DNA of 64,000 bases from JACRCT01 sp036504155 (GCA_036504155.1 DASXVQ010000234.1:31717-95716); one strand, 5' to 3'. Numbered from the stretch's first letter, positions 51,940 through 60,256 are shown. Notes: generated from the letters alone by a model not told the origin. Numbers and translations: made by a program.

Positions 51940-52995
51940 ATGCGCAAAGCCTTCGACGCCAACGTCTCCCGCGCCAAGCCGCGCCTGCGGCTGGGTTCGC
52001 TGACCTCCACCGGCGTCATCGACCCCGCCCAGGAGGCGCTGGCCCACCCCGCCCAGCAGGCCCTGGCGATGGTCGAGCACGCGACCGCGCAGGCCAACGG
52101 TCACGACGCCGCCGCCCTCGAGGCGCCGCCTCCCGCGCCGGTGGCCGCTGCCGCCAGCGTGCAGGAGAAGATCACCGCGCACCTGGCCCAGACCGTCGAG
52201 GCGCCCCAGGCCCTTCAGGCCTCCCTCGTCCCGCCGCCCGCCGTGGTCGAGGAGACGGTGGAGGCGCCCCAGCGCCAGCGGATCATGGAAGCCAAGGTCC
52301 AGGAGCCGCCGGCGCCGGTGGTCGTCGATTCCAAGGAGCGCCGCGAGAAGCTCAAGGAGCGCCTGAAGGCCGCCACCGCGAAGGTCGAGCCGTCGCAGCC
52401 GACGCCGCAGAGTCCGGCCGAGGCGCGCACCTCCGCGCTCTCGCTCATCGCGCAGCTGCGCCAGCAGCTCGAGGACTCGCAGCGCCTGACCGCGGCGCTC
52501 GCCAAGGACCTGGACCAGACCCGGTCCGAGCTGGGCCGTGCCGCCGAGGAGGCCCGCGCGCGCACCTCCGAGGCCACGCGGATGTCCGAGGAAGTCGCCC
52601 AGCGCGCCAAGCTCATCGAGGAGCTGGGCAAGGAGATGGCGAGCCTGGAAGGGGAGCGCGACGACACGCTGGTGCAGCTGCAGAGCGCGCGCGCCAACCT
52701 CGAGCAGCAGGTCGCGGCCAAGAAGGACCTCGAGGGCAGGCTGGCGGCGCGGGAGGCCGAGCTGGCCGAGACGCTGACCGAGGAGGAGCGGCTGGCCGCG
52801 GAGCTGGAGAACCGCAACGCCGAGCTGCGCCAGGCGCAGCAGGCCATCGCCGGGCTATCCGAGGAGCGCGAGAAGCTCTCCAAGCAGGTCTCGGAGCTCA
52901 CCCGCGAGCGCACCGACCTGCTCGACTCGCAGAAGGCCCTCGACGAGATCCACCGCGCGCTGGCCGAGGCGCGGGTGCGCGTCGGCGCCAGGTAG
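51940..52995 (+). CDS. Coiled-coil protein, likely partner of the ParA-like ATPase
   Basis: A 351-aa protein; the ATG at 51940 follows AAAGAGGAG (51924-51932). The first 19 residues are strongly basic (MRKAFDANVSRAKPRLRLG), like the Lys/Arg-rich N-terminal peptides by which ParB, Spo0J and PomX stimulate their ParA ATPases. A disordered Ala/Pro segment follows (to ~140). From about 165 to 345 there is one long coiled coil (QLRQQLEDSQRLTAALAKDL, ARANLEQQVAAKKDLEGRLAARE, SEEREKLSKQVSELTRERTDL). It is the last gene of the HEAT-ParA-coiled-coil operon (54-bp gap to ParA). The partner role is inferred from order and the basic tip. Confidence 0.8.
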   Translation: MRKAFDANVSRAKPRLRLGSLTSTGVIDPAQEALAHPAQQALAMVEHATAQANGHDAAALEAPPPAPVAAAASVQEKITAHLAQTVEAPQALQASLVPPPAVVEETVEAPQRQRIMEAKVQEPPAPVVVDSKERREKLKERLKAATAKVEPSQPTPQSPAEARTSALSLIAQLRQQLEDSQRLTAALAKDLDQTRSELGRAAEEARARTSEATRMSEEVAQRAKLIEELGKEMASLEGERDDTLVQLQSARANLEQQVAAKKDLEGRLAAREAELAETLTEEERLAAELENRNAELRQAQQAIAGLSEEREKLSKQVSELTRERTDLLDSQKALDEIHRALAEARVRVGAR

Positions 52996-53223
52996 CCAGG
53001 GATTCCGGAAGAACACGGGGCCGGGGGGTGGCGACACCTCCCGGCCTCGTCGCGTCCAAGGGGAGGGAGGGCAGCCCGCCGAGCGGACCGTGTCCGGTGG
53101 CGGACGGCCGTTCGGATCCGCCCACTAGCCAACGTCCTCCCGACTCGGAATGTCGGGGGTCTGGCCTAGCCTCCTGCCGCACGCCTAGGTTGCGCGCCAA
53201 ACCCGATGCACAAGGAGAGAGCC

Positions 53224-53805
53224 ATGAACCTGTCGATCCTCGTCGCCGCAGTGCTCCTCGCTGCCCCCGCCGACAAGCCTGCGGACAAGCCCGCCGCCGC
53301 CGCGCCCGCCGCCACGCCTGCCGCTCCGGGCATGGACATGTCCAAGGTCGGCCCGGCCTCGCGCAAGCCCAAGGACGAGAAGGTCGTGAAGAAGGACATC
53401 GACGCGTTCCTCAAGGCCCAGGAGGACATCGCCAAGAAGCACGACCAGGAGGGCATGCTCGCGGCCATCGACTTCCCGGTCTACATGATCAGCGACGACG
53501 CCAAGGGCGTGGTCGAGGCCAAGGCGTACACGAAGGACGAGTACGTGGCGATGATGAAGCCCTTCCAGGAGAGCATGCCCAAGGACATGCAGGTCACCCA
53601 CAAGTACACGGTGACCATCCTCAGCGACGCCATCGCCCAGGTCATGGACGACGCCACGATGACCGTCGGCAAGCAGAAGAGCGGCGGCAAGTCCTCGAGC
53701 GTCATCGTCAAGAAGGACGGCAAGTGGATGTGGAAGACGATGGTCGAGGCCGGCTGGGCCGGCATGGAGAAGCAGCCCGCTCCCGCGGCGGCGCCCGCCA
53801 AGTAG
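53224..53805 (+). CDS. Exported protein, NTF2/SnoaL-like
   Basis: A 193-aa protein; ATG at 53224 after AAGGAGAG. A short signal peptide (MNLSILVAAVLLAAPA) is followed by a Lys/Pro/Ala linker. Residues ~55-180 have the pattern of NTF2-like domains: an N-terminal helix pair (VKKDIDAFLKAQEDIAKKHDQEGML), VYMISDDAKG, the helix YTKDEYVAMMKPFQ, then strands YTVTILSDAIAQVMDDATMTVG and SSVIVKKDGKWMWKTMVEAGW. It may bind a small ligand in the periplasm. The pattern match is moderate. Confidence 0.7.
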   Translation: MNLSILVAAVLLAAPADKPADKPAAAAPAATPAAPGMDMSKVGPASRKPKDEKVVKKDIDAFLKAQEDIAKKHDQEGMLAAIDFPVYMISDDAKGVVEAKAYTKDEYVAMMKPFQESMPKDMQVTHKYTVTILSDAIAQVMDDATMTVGKQKSGGKSSSVIVKKDGKWMWKTMVEAGWAGMEKQPAPAAAPAK

Positions 53806-53831
53806 GACGCTCGCAACCGGTGGGTCCACGG

Positions 53832-53851
53832 AGCCTCGCGCGAGCGAGGCT
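53832..53851 (+). terminator. Hairpin between convergent genes
   Basis: A perfect 8-bp stem, AGCCTCGC (53832-53839) / GCGAGGCT (53844-53851), with a GCGA loop. It is followed by TCGCCATTTTC, a weak T-run, and lies in the 55-bp gap between the exported protein and the convergent ABC permease. It probably terminates the plus-strand transcript. Confidence 0.6.
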
Positions 53852-53860
53852 TCGCCATTT

Positions 53861-54685
53861 TCAGGTCAGGAAGCGGTCCCGCCGGAAGGTCTTCATCCCG
53901 ATCCACAGCAGCAGTCCGGCGAGGACCCACAGGAACAGGCCCACCAGCAGGACGCCCCCGGTGCTGAACCGCATCGCTCCGATGACCTGCCCGATGATCG
54001 GCGCCGTCAGCGGCAGCACCAGCATCGAGGCGAGCTGGTGGGCCTCCTGGAAGCCGCGCACCCGCGAGCTGATGAGCACGGTCGAGCCCAGCGCCAGCGC
54101 GGCCACCGCCGGCCCGGCCCAGAACGCCAGCGCGAACCAGATGGTCGTCGGCAGGATGAGCCGGTGCGCCACCGGCCAGGCGGACGCGTCCGCCACCGCG
54201 GTGTAGACCACGAACGAGACGAAGTTGACGGTCAGCGCCATCACCCAGGCCGGCAGCAGCTTGGCCAGGAAGAGGTCGGTGTTGCTGACCGGGGTGTGCA
54301 GCAGCGCCTCCAGCGTGCGGCGCTCCTTGTCCCCGGCGAAGCTGTCGGCGGCCACGACGTTGGCGACCACGATGGGCACCAGCAGGAAGAGCGGAGCGTA
54401 GAGGTGCGCCAGCACCCACTCCGCGAAGAGCTGCCCGGGCCGGCGGGGATCGGCGATGGCGCGCAGCGCCTCCGGCACGCGCTCCAGCAGCTGGGCGAAG
54501 GCCGGATCCTTGGCGTTGAGCGCCACGCCCTTGGCCTCGATGAACCAGGCGATGAAGCCGATGGCGATGGGCATCGCCACGAGCAGGAACGCGGGCAGCA
54601 GCACCACCGGCGCGAGCACCGCCTTGCTGCGCAACACCACGCGCAGATCCTTGCGGACGATGGCGCGGATGGCGCGGGCGTTCAT
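53861..54685 (-). CDS. ABC-2-type transporter permease
   Basis: A 274-aa protein starting MNARAIRAIVRKDLRVVLRSKAV. It has six predicted membrane segments: an N-terminal one (LAPVVLLPAFLLVAMPIAIGFIAWFI), then segments around APLFLLVPIVVANVVAA, WVMALTVNFVSFVVYTAV, IWFALAFWAGPAVAALALGS, VLPLTAPIIGQVIG and GVLLVGLFLWVLAGLLLWIG. DKERRTLEALLHTPVSNTDLFLAK is the conserved ABC-2 cytoplasmic helix motif. It forms an exporter with the ATPase whose end overlaps this start by 4 bp. The substrate is unknown. Confidence 0.9.
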   Translation of the reverse strand: MNARAIRAIVRKDLRVVLRSKAVLAPVVLLPAFLLVAMPIAIGFIAWFIEAKGVALNAKDPAFAQLLERVPEALRAIADPRRPGQLFAEWVLAHLYAPLFLLVPIVVANVVAADSFAGDKERRTLEALLHTPVSNTDLFLAKLLPAWVMALTVNFVSFVVYTAVADASAWPVAHRLILPTTIWFALAFWAGPAVAALALGSTVLISSRVRGFQEAHQLASMLVLPLTAPIIGQVIGAMRFSTGGVLLVGLFLWVLAGLLLWIGMKTFRRDRFLT

Positions 54686-55617
54686 GGCGTCAGCCCCCGG
54701 CCGTAGAGCGAGAGGTAGACGTCCTCGAGCGTGGCCTCGCCGGGGTTGACGCGGTAGACGCGCACGCCGGCCGCGGCGAGCGCCTGGACCGCCGCGGGCA
54801 CGGACTCGCGGACGAGCGGGACTCGCAGGACCGCGCCCTGGACCTCCACCGGCGAGCCCAGGGAAGCCAGCGCCGCGCGCGCGGCGTCGACCTGCGCGGG
54901 ATCGACCTCGACCTCCACGGACCCGGTGGCCCCGGAATTCCTGGCCAGCTCCGCGGGGGTGCCCGAGGCGATGATCTTCCCGTGGTCGATGACGGCGATG
55001 CGATCGCACAGCCGCTGCGCCTCGACCAGGTTGTGGGTGCAGAGGAAGACGGTGCGCCCGGCCTCGCGCAGCCCGCGGACGAGGCCGTGCACTTCGTGGG
55101 CGGAGACGGGATCTAGCCCGGAGGTCGGCTCGTCGAGGAAGACCAGCTCGGGTTCGTGCAGCAGCGCGCGGCACAGGGCCAGCCGCTGGCGCATGCCCTT
55201 GCTGAACTTGGCGATCCGCAGGTCGGCCTGGTCCTTCAGCCCGAAGGTCGAAAGGACCGACTCGATGCGCGCGACGACCGACTCGCGGGGCACGGCATAG
55301 AGCTCGGCGAAGTCGGCCAGCGTCTCGCGGGCGGAGAGTCGATCGTCGAGAGAGGGCAGCTCGGTGAGCACCCCGGTTCGCGCCCGGACGCGGTCGCCGT
55401 CGGCCACCGGAGAGAGCCCCAGCACCTTCAGCTCGCCGCTCGATGGAGGAAGCAGCCCGTTGAGCAGCCGGACCGTCGTCGTCTTGCCGGCGCCGTTGTG
55501 TCCCAGAAAGCCGAAGACCTCGCCGCGCGCGACCCGGAGGTCGAGCCCGCGGATGGCGAAGTCGGTCCCGAACTGGAAGCCCACGCCGCGGGCGTCGATG
55601 GCGAGGCCCGTGTCCAT
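54682..55617 (-). CDS. ABC transporter ATP-binding protein
   Basis: A 311-aa protein. Walker A GHNGAGKTT, Q-loop GVLTELPSLDDRLSARETL, signature FSKGMRQRL, Walker B LVFLDEPTSGLDP and switch histidine CTHNLVEA are all intact. It has the C-terminal ~80-residue extension common in DrrA/NatA-like ATPases (VEVEVDPAQVDAARAAL..., ATLEDVYLSLYGRG). It pairs with the ABC-2 permease through an ATGA overlap. It lies directly after dusB (1-bp gap), so the three are likely one transcript. Confidence 0.95.
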   Translation of the reverse strand: MDTGLAIDARGVGFQFGTDFAIRGLDLRVARGEVFGFLGHNGAGKTTTVRLLNGLLPPSSGELKVLGLSPVADGDRVRARTGVLTELPSLDDRLSARETLADFAELYAVPRESVVARIESVLSTFGLKDQADLRIAKFSKGMRQRLALCRALLHEPELVFLDEPTSGLDPVSAHEVHGLVRGLREAGRTVFLCTHNLVEAQRLCDRIAVIDHGKIIASGTPAELARNSGATGSVEVEVDPAQVDAARAALASLGSPVEVQGAVLRVPLVRESVPAAVQALAAAGVRVYRVNPGEATLEDVYLSLYGRGLTP

Positions 55618-55618
55618 G

Positions 55619-56629
55619 TCAGCCCACCGCCGCGTCGAGCTCGACTTCCTGGTGGGCCGCGGAGGGATCGAGCTCGGCGGTGGCGAAGTAGCGGTCGATG
55701 GCTTCGCGAATCTCGGCCGGGCTCTCCAGGCGCATCGCCTCCACGCGGAAGTGCGAGGCGCCGCGCAGGCCGTGCGCGTAGTAGAGCAGCGGCTTGCGGA
55801 AGCTGCGCACGCCGGCGCCCGGGTCGTCGAAGAGCGCCAGGTGCTCGTCGAAGTGCCGGCGGACCAGCGTGCGGCGCTCCTCGCTCGTGGGCGGCGGGCC
55901 GCCGGCCAGCTCGCGGAAGAGCCAGGGGTTGCTCAGCGCGGCGCGGCCGATCATCACCGCGTCGCAGCCGGTCTCCCGGACCACGCGCTCGGCGTCGGCT
56001 CGGCTCTTCACGTCGCCGTTGCCGACGACGGGCACCTTCACCGCGCGCTTGACCGCCGCGATGACCGACCAGTCGGCCTTCCCCGAGTAGGCCTGCGCCC
56101 GGGTGCGACCGTGCACGGCGACGGCGCAGACGCCGGCCTGCTCGAGCACCTGGGCGAAGGGCACCGCGTTGAGGGTCTTGGCGTCCCAGCCCGAGCGGAT
56201 CTTGGCGGTGACCGGCAAGCCGGTGGCCTCGCGGATCTTGGCGACGATGGCGCAGGCGCGGTCCGCGTCGGCCATCAGCGACGCCCCCGCACCGTTCTTG
56301 GTGACCTTGGGGACCGGGCAGCCCATGTTCACGTCGATGATGCCCGCGCCCTGGTCCTGCGCCACGCGCGCCGCGGCCGCCATGCGTTCCGGGTCGCCGC
56401 CGAAGAGCTGGACGTAGAACGGCCGCTCGAGGGCCGGGTCATGGACGAGGTAGCGCAGCGAGCGCGCCTGCAGACGCGCCAGGCCCTCCGCGCTGACCAG
56501 CTCGGTCGGCGCCGCCCCGGCCCCCAGCTCCAGGCAGATGCGCCGGAACGGCATCTCGCTCGCCGGGGCCATGGGCGCGAGCAGGGTCGGGTGGGGCAGG
56601 CGGTACGGACCAATCTGCATGGGAGGCAT
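55619..56629 (-). CDS. dusB: tRNA-dihydrouridine synthase, DusB-like
   Basis: A 336-aa FMN enzyme reducing uridines in the tRNA D-arm. It starts MPPMQIGPYRLPHPTLLAPMA; the FMN site begins with APMA. Catalytic Cys in NMGCPVPKVTKNGAGASLM, then VTAKIRSGWD, VHGRTRAQAYSGKADW, VVGNGDVKS and GCDAVMIGRAALSNPWLF are all Dus hallmarks. GCPVPKV and the length fit DusB. Alternative starts (56620, or up to 56656) differ only by a few residues. It is transcribed toward the ABC exporter genes. Confidence 0.94.
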   Translation of the reverse strand: MPPMQIGPYRLPHPTLLAPMAPASEMPFRRICLELGAGAAPTELVSAEGLARLQARSLRYLVHDPALERPFYVQLFGGDPERMAAAARVAQDQGAGIIDVNMGCPVPKVTKNGAGASLMADADRACAIVAKIREATGLPVTAKIRSGWDAKTLNAVPFAQVLEQAGVCAVAVHGRTRAQAYSGKADWSVIAAVKRAVKVPVVGNGDVKSRADAERVVRETGCDAVMIGRAALSNPWLFRELAGGPPPTSEERRTLVRRHFDEHLALFDDPGAGVRSFRKPLLYYAHGLRGASHFRVEAMRLESPAEIREAIDRYFATAELDPSAAHQEVELDAAVG

Positions 56630-56702
56630 ATGACAGGCGGGCCTCAACCGGGGCAAGCGACGGCCACGGGGCTGGCGGGCGGGCAGGCGGCGCGCGCCGT
56701 CC

Positions 56703-58514
56703 TCACGTCGCCCCCGGCCGGCTGATTCGCTGCGACATGACGACGCGCTTGACCACGTAGGGCACGACGGCGTGGTCGATCCCCTTGAGGATCACCGGCT
56801 CGCCGGCCTCGGTGACGATGCCGGGGCCCGCCTGGCGCAGCGTGTCCTCGGTGATGATGACCTGCCCGGGGTCGGCCAGGCCGCACAGCCGCGCCGAGAG
56901 GTTCACGGTGCTGCCGATGGCGGTGTAGTCCAGGCGCCGCTTGGAGCCGATGGCGCCGACGACCGCGGTGCCGGTGTTGATGCCCACCCCCACCTCGAGC
57001 GGCCGTCCGTCCGCCTTGATGGCGCTGGCGCGCAGGACCATCTCCAGCGCGCAGGCCACCGCGCGCCGCGGGTTGTCCTGGCGCTGGTCGATGGCGCCCC
57101 ACAGCGCCATCACGCAGTCGCCGATGAACTTGTCGACGATGCCGCCGTGCCGCTCCACGCACTCGACCATCTCGGCGAAGAAGGTGTTGAGGAAGCCGAC
57201 CACCTCCTCGGGCTGCATCTGCGAGCTCATGGTGGTGAAGCCGCGGATGTCGATGAAGAGGACGGTGATCTCCGCGCGCTGGCCCTCCATGCGCAGCTTG
57301 AGCCGCCCGCCGAGGACCTCCTCGGCCGCGCCGGGCGACAGGAAGCGCTGCAGGCTCATCCGGTTCTCCACCTCGCGGCGCATCTGCACCAGCAGCGCGG
57401 CGTTGTCGAGGAGGATGGCGGCCTGCGCGCCGATGGACTCCAGCAGCGGCAGGTCCGACTGGCCGAAGGCGGAGTCCACGGAGTGCGACTCGGCGTAGAG
57501 GATGCCCACCGTGCCGCTGCGCGGGGTGCGCAGCGGCACGGCCATCACGCTCTGGATGCCGCGCACCATCACCGAGGCCGAGCGGTCGAAGCGCTCGTCG
57601 GTGAGCGCGTTGTTGATGACCACCCCGGTGGCCGACTTCAGGACCTGGTCGATGATGGCCCGCGGCACCTCGACCTTCTGGGTGCCCTCGCGCGAGCGGC
57701 CCGCGGTCTGGCCGGTGTGCAGCCACATGGCGCAGCCCTCGGCGGGCAGCAGGTCGAAGATGACCGCCAGGATGCGCTCCACCATGGCCGAGAGGTTGCT
57801 CTCCAGCGCCACGCGGCGGTGGAACTCCTCGGCGATGCGGTAGCGGGCGATCTCCTTGCGCAGGGCGGCGATGGTGGCGTCCTCGGGGCGGGCCAGCGGC
57901 CGCGGCGCGGTCCTGCTGCGGTCGTGCTCCTCGGGGGAGGAGGTGAGCACCGTCGGCTCGCGGTGGTTCTCCTCGGCCGGGTCCTCGAGCGCCTCCTTGT
58001 CGTTGGGGAACGGGGTCCCGGCGCCGTTCGGGGTCAGCTCCTTGAAGGCGTCGCGGTCGCCGTAGTAGCCGGCGCGGATGAGCGCGTGCACCGCGCCCGG
58101 CGTCGCCAGGATGCAGACCACCGAGTTGGCGTGCGCGAGGTCGCGCATCTCGATCTCCAGCGTCGCGCTCATCGGCGGAGCGGCGACCACCAGGAGCTCC
58201 TGGCTCGCCGGGTCCCAGCGGATGGGGCAGATGCGCAGCCGCTCGGCGGCGCGCACGTTGACCCGGTTCATCAGCTCCTCGTCGAGCCGGAAGGTCGCCA
58301 CCTTCTCGCTCTTCACGTAGCGCGTGGAGTACAGCTCGGCGAAGGTCCGCAGGAAGTGCAGCTCGGCGATGATGTTCAGGCGCAGCAGCGCATCGACGAG
58401 CGAGCCGCCCCGCGTCTTCTGCAGGGTCTGGGCGCGCTCCATCCCGGCGGCATCGACGATGCCGGCGGCGCGGAGGTGGTTGACGACCGGACCTTCGCTC
58501 TCGAACGCGTCCAT
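56703..58514 (-). CDS. MshEN-like, GAF and class III adenylate/guanylate cyclase
   Basis: A 603-aa protein. Residues ~10-150 resemble the N-terminal domain of GspE/MshE ATPases (RGGSLVDALLRLNIIAELHFLRTFAELYSTRYV; RLRICPIRWDPASQELLVVAAPPM), which in some proteins binds c-di-GMP. A linker then leads to a GAF domain at ~230-390 (VERILAVIFDLLPAEGCAMWLHTG...). The class III cyclase domain at ~410-590 has metal Asp in VLFIDIRGFT, DKFIGDCVMALWGA, and the substrate/transition-state region RRLDYTAIGSTVNLSARL. The cyclase catalytic residues look present. It likely makes cAMP (or cGMP) in response to one or two small-molecule inputs. Confidence 0.9.
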   Translation of the reverse strand: MDAFESEGPVVNHLRAAGIVDAAGMERAQTLQKTRGGSLVDALLRLNIIAELHFLRTFAELYSTRYVKSEKVATFRLDEELMNRVNVRAAERLRICPIRWDPASQELLVVAAPPMSATLEIEMRDLAHANSVVCILATPGAVHALIRAGYYGDRDAFKELTPNGAGTPFPNDKEALEDPAEENHREPTVLTSSPEEHDRSRTAPRPLARPEDATIAALRKEIARYRIAEEFHRRVALESNLSAMVERILAVIFDLLPAEGCAMWLHTGQTAGRSREGTQKVEVPRAIIDQVLKSATGVVINNALTDERFDRSASVMVRGIQSVMAVPLRTPRSGTVGILYAESHSVDSAFGQSDLPLLESIGAQAAILLDNAALLVQMRREVENRMSLQRFLSPGAAEEVLGGRLKLRMEGQRAEITVLFIDIRGFTTMSSQMQPEEVVGFLNTFFAEMVECVERHGGIVDKFIGDCVMALWGAIDQRQDNPRRAVACALEMVLRASAIKADGRPLEVGVGINTGTAVVGAIGSKRRLDYTAIGSTVNLSARLCGLADPGQVIITEDTLRQAGPGIVTEAGEPVILKGIDHAVVPYVVKRVVMSQRISRPGAT

Positions 58515-58854
58515 GCGCTACGGGCCTTCCTGTCTCCCCCCTGCCAGCTCGCGGCCGATCCTACCCAACCTTCACGCAGGCTGTCGCCGACCGCACAGGG
58601 AGCGTGGGGAGTCGGTTGGATGCGCGTCCTGCGATTCCGGCTCGCGCCGCCTGCGCCTCGCCGCCGCCGCCGGCCGGGGGCTGGGCCGCGAACCCAAAGG
58701 ATCGTCGCGGGCCGCCGCCTCACGCTCGGCAGCCGGGCGACCCGGGAGCGCGCCGCAGCCGAAATCGCCGGCGATTTCGGTTCCTTGGCGGCGGCGCGGC
58801 TGAATCCCGGAGCGGAAGCGGCGTACAATGGCCGCCGTCCACGAGGTGGCTGCC
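58515..58854. promoter_or_regulatory. 340-bp divergent intergenic region with palindrome
   Basis: This separates the cyclase gene (minus) from the KYGGP lipoprotein (plus). It holds the perfect 22-bp palindrome at 58759-58780 and a -10-like TACAAT at 58824-58829, with a weak CTGAAT 18 bp upstream. No other ORF with a ribosome site is credible here. Confidence 0.45.
58759..58780. promoter_or_regulatory. 22-bp perfect palindrome upstream of KYGGP lipoprotein gene
   Basis: The half-site CCGAAATCGCC is followed directly by its exact complement; no spacer, no mismatch. It lies 75 bp before the start codon at 58855 and about 44 bp upstream of a possible -10. AT-rich arms in a GC-rich gap suggest an operator for a dimeric regulator. 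As there is no loop and no T-run, it is not a good terminator. Confidence 0.5.
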
Positions 58855-59142
58855 ATGACCGAGAAGAAGACCCGCAGGTCGTTTCTCTCCGACGTGCTCA
58901 TCCGCGCCGCCGGAGGCGTGCTGCTCCTCTCGGGCTTCGGCTCCTCGGGGTGCGGAACCCCCACCACCAAGTACGGCGGCCCGCCCGAGGAAGACGCCGG
59001 GACGACGGTGGCCAAGTACGGCGGCCCGGTCGAGGACGCGGGGATGGTCGCGAAGTACGGCGGCCCGCCCGTGGACGCCGGCGTGGAGGACGACGCCGGG
59101 GTCGTGGTGAAGTACGGCGGTCCGCCCGACGCAGGCGTCTAG
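58855..59142 (+). CDS. Tat-type lipoprotein with four KYGGP repeats, candidate radical SAM substrate
   Basis: A 95-aa protein; ATG at 58855 after GAGGTGG. The N-terminus TRRSFLSDVLIRAAGGVLLLSGFGSSGC has the twin-arginine motif (TRRSFL) and a lipobox-like Cys at residue 33. The mature 62 residues are almost entirely four K-Y-G-G-P repeats (tyrosines 40, 55, 68, 87), three of them K-Y-G-G-P-P, joined by Asp-Ala-Gly linkers (PVDAGVEDDAG). The radical SAM gene starts 4 bp after its stop. As I recall, paired small lipoproteins with Y-G motifs and SPASM enzymes are catalogued as rSAM/lipoprotein systems (TIGR04133/TIGR04134). K-Y-G also fits the X-Tyr-Gly site of tyramine-excising spliceases. The modification is inferred. 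Confidence 0.85.
   Translation: MTEKKTRRSFLSDVLIRAAGGVLLLSGFGSSGCGTPTTKYGGPPEEDAGTTVAKYGGPVEDAGMVAKYGGPPVDAGVEDDAGVVVKYGGPPDAGV
58966..59142 (+). repeat. Four coding KYGGP repeats
   Basis: AAGTACGGCGG is repeated identically or nearly so at about 58969, 59014, 59053 and 59113, spaced 45, 39 and 60 bp apart. Linkers between vary but keep GACGCCGG-like Asp-Ala-Gly codons. The exact DNA identity of the core suggests recent unit expansion or strong constraint. Confidence 0.85.
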
Positions 59143-59146
59143 CGGC

Positions 59147-60244
59147 ATGCTCCTTCGGAGAAGCGCGGGCCACATCGGGCTGCTCGACTTCCCCCGCCTG
59201 CTCGCCGTCCGCCGCGACGCCGCGCGCCGCGCCCGGCTCTTCGAGGCCCCCTCGCTCACCTACCTCTTCTGGGAGAGCACGCTGCGCTGCAACCTGCGCT
59301 GCGCGCACTGCGGCTCGTCCTGCGAGGCCCGCTCGCCGCTGAAGGAGCTCGAGACCGCCGAGATCCTGCGCATCGTCGACTCCATCGCCGAGGACTTCGA
59401 CGCCAAGCGCATCTTCGTCTCCATCACCGGGGGCGAGCCGCTGCTGCGCGACGATCTCTACGAGGTCGTCGCCCGCATGACCCGGCACGGCATGCGCTCC
59501 TGCATCGTGAGCAACGGCACGCTGCTGGGTGCCGAGCAGGCGCGGCGGCTCTTCGAGGCGGGGATGCGCACCGTCTCGATCTCCATCGACGGGCTCGAGG
59601 CGGAGCACGAGGCGGTCCGCGGCAAGGGCACCTGGCGGCGCGCCCTGGCCGGCATCGCCGAGGCCCGGCGGGCGGGGATGCGCACGGTCGAGGCCATCAC
59701 CTGCGTGCGCCCGGCGAACCTGGGGACGCTCTCGCAGGTCGAGGCGGCGGTGCGCGAGGCGGGCGCCAACCTCTACCGCGTCATCACCATCGACCGGATG
59801 GGACGGCTCGCCGGGTCCGGCGCGGGCGAGATGTGGCTGGAGCCGCCGCAGGTGCGCCAGCTGCTCGACTGGGTCGAGGCCCGCCGCAGGGCGAAGGCCG
59901 CGGTGCGCTTCTCGTGCGGCGGCTTCCTCGGCGTGCGTCGCGAGCTGGCGGTGCGCCCCGGCGACGGCCAGTGCTTCGCCGGGCTGTGCGTCGCCTCCAT
60001 CCTCGCCGACGGGCAGGTCGGCGCCTGCCCCTCGCTGCCGCGCGACTGGGCCCAGGGCTCGGCGCGCGAGGAGCGCTTCTCGACGATCTGGCGGACGAAG
60101 TTCCAGAAGTACCGGGACACGTCCTGGCGCCGAGAGGGCCCCTGCGCCGACTGCTCGCTCTTCGCGATCTGCCAGGGCGGCGGGCTGCACGAGCGGCTCG
60201 CGCAGCCCGACGACTTCTGCTGGATCGACCGGCAGGACGGCTAG
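59147..60244 (+). CDS. Radical SAM/SPASM enzyme of the lipoprotein-associated type
   Basis: A 365-aa protein. The SAM cluster is C48-NLR-C52-AH-C55 after WESTL. SITGGEPLLR, IVSNGTLL and VSISIDG follow, and ITCVRPANLG sits mid-domain. The SPASM region has CFAGLCVASILADGQVGAC, CADCSLFAICQGGGLHER and a final C in DFCWIDRQ. An N-terminal ~35-residue basic helix (MLLRRSAGHIGLLDFPRLLAVRRD) precedes the core. It is translated 4 bp after the KYGGP lipoprotein, so the two are coupled and that protein is the obvious substrate. The enzyme must act in the cytoplasm before Tat export of the folded product, which fits the Tat signal. The reaction is unknown. Confidence 0.92.
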   Translation: MLLRRSAGHIGLLDFPRLLAVRRDAARRARLFEAPSLTYLFWESTLRCNLRCAHCGSSCEARSPLKELETAEILRIVDSIAEDFDAKRIFVSITGGEPLLRDDLYEVVARMTRHGMRSCIVSNGTLLGAEQARRLFEAGMRTVSISIDGLEAEHEAVRGKGTWRRALAGIAEARRAGMRTVEAITCVRPANLGTLSQVEAAVREAGANLYRVITIDRMGRLAGSGAGEMWLEPPQVRQLLDWVEARRRAKAAVRFSCGGFLGVRRELAVRPGDGQCFAGLCVASILADGQVGACPSLPRDWAQGSAREERFSTIWRTKFQKYRDTSWRREGPCADCSLFAICQGGGLHERLAQPDDFCWIDRQDG

Positions 60245-60256
60245 GAGAGGGCCGCC

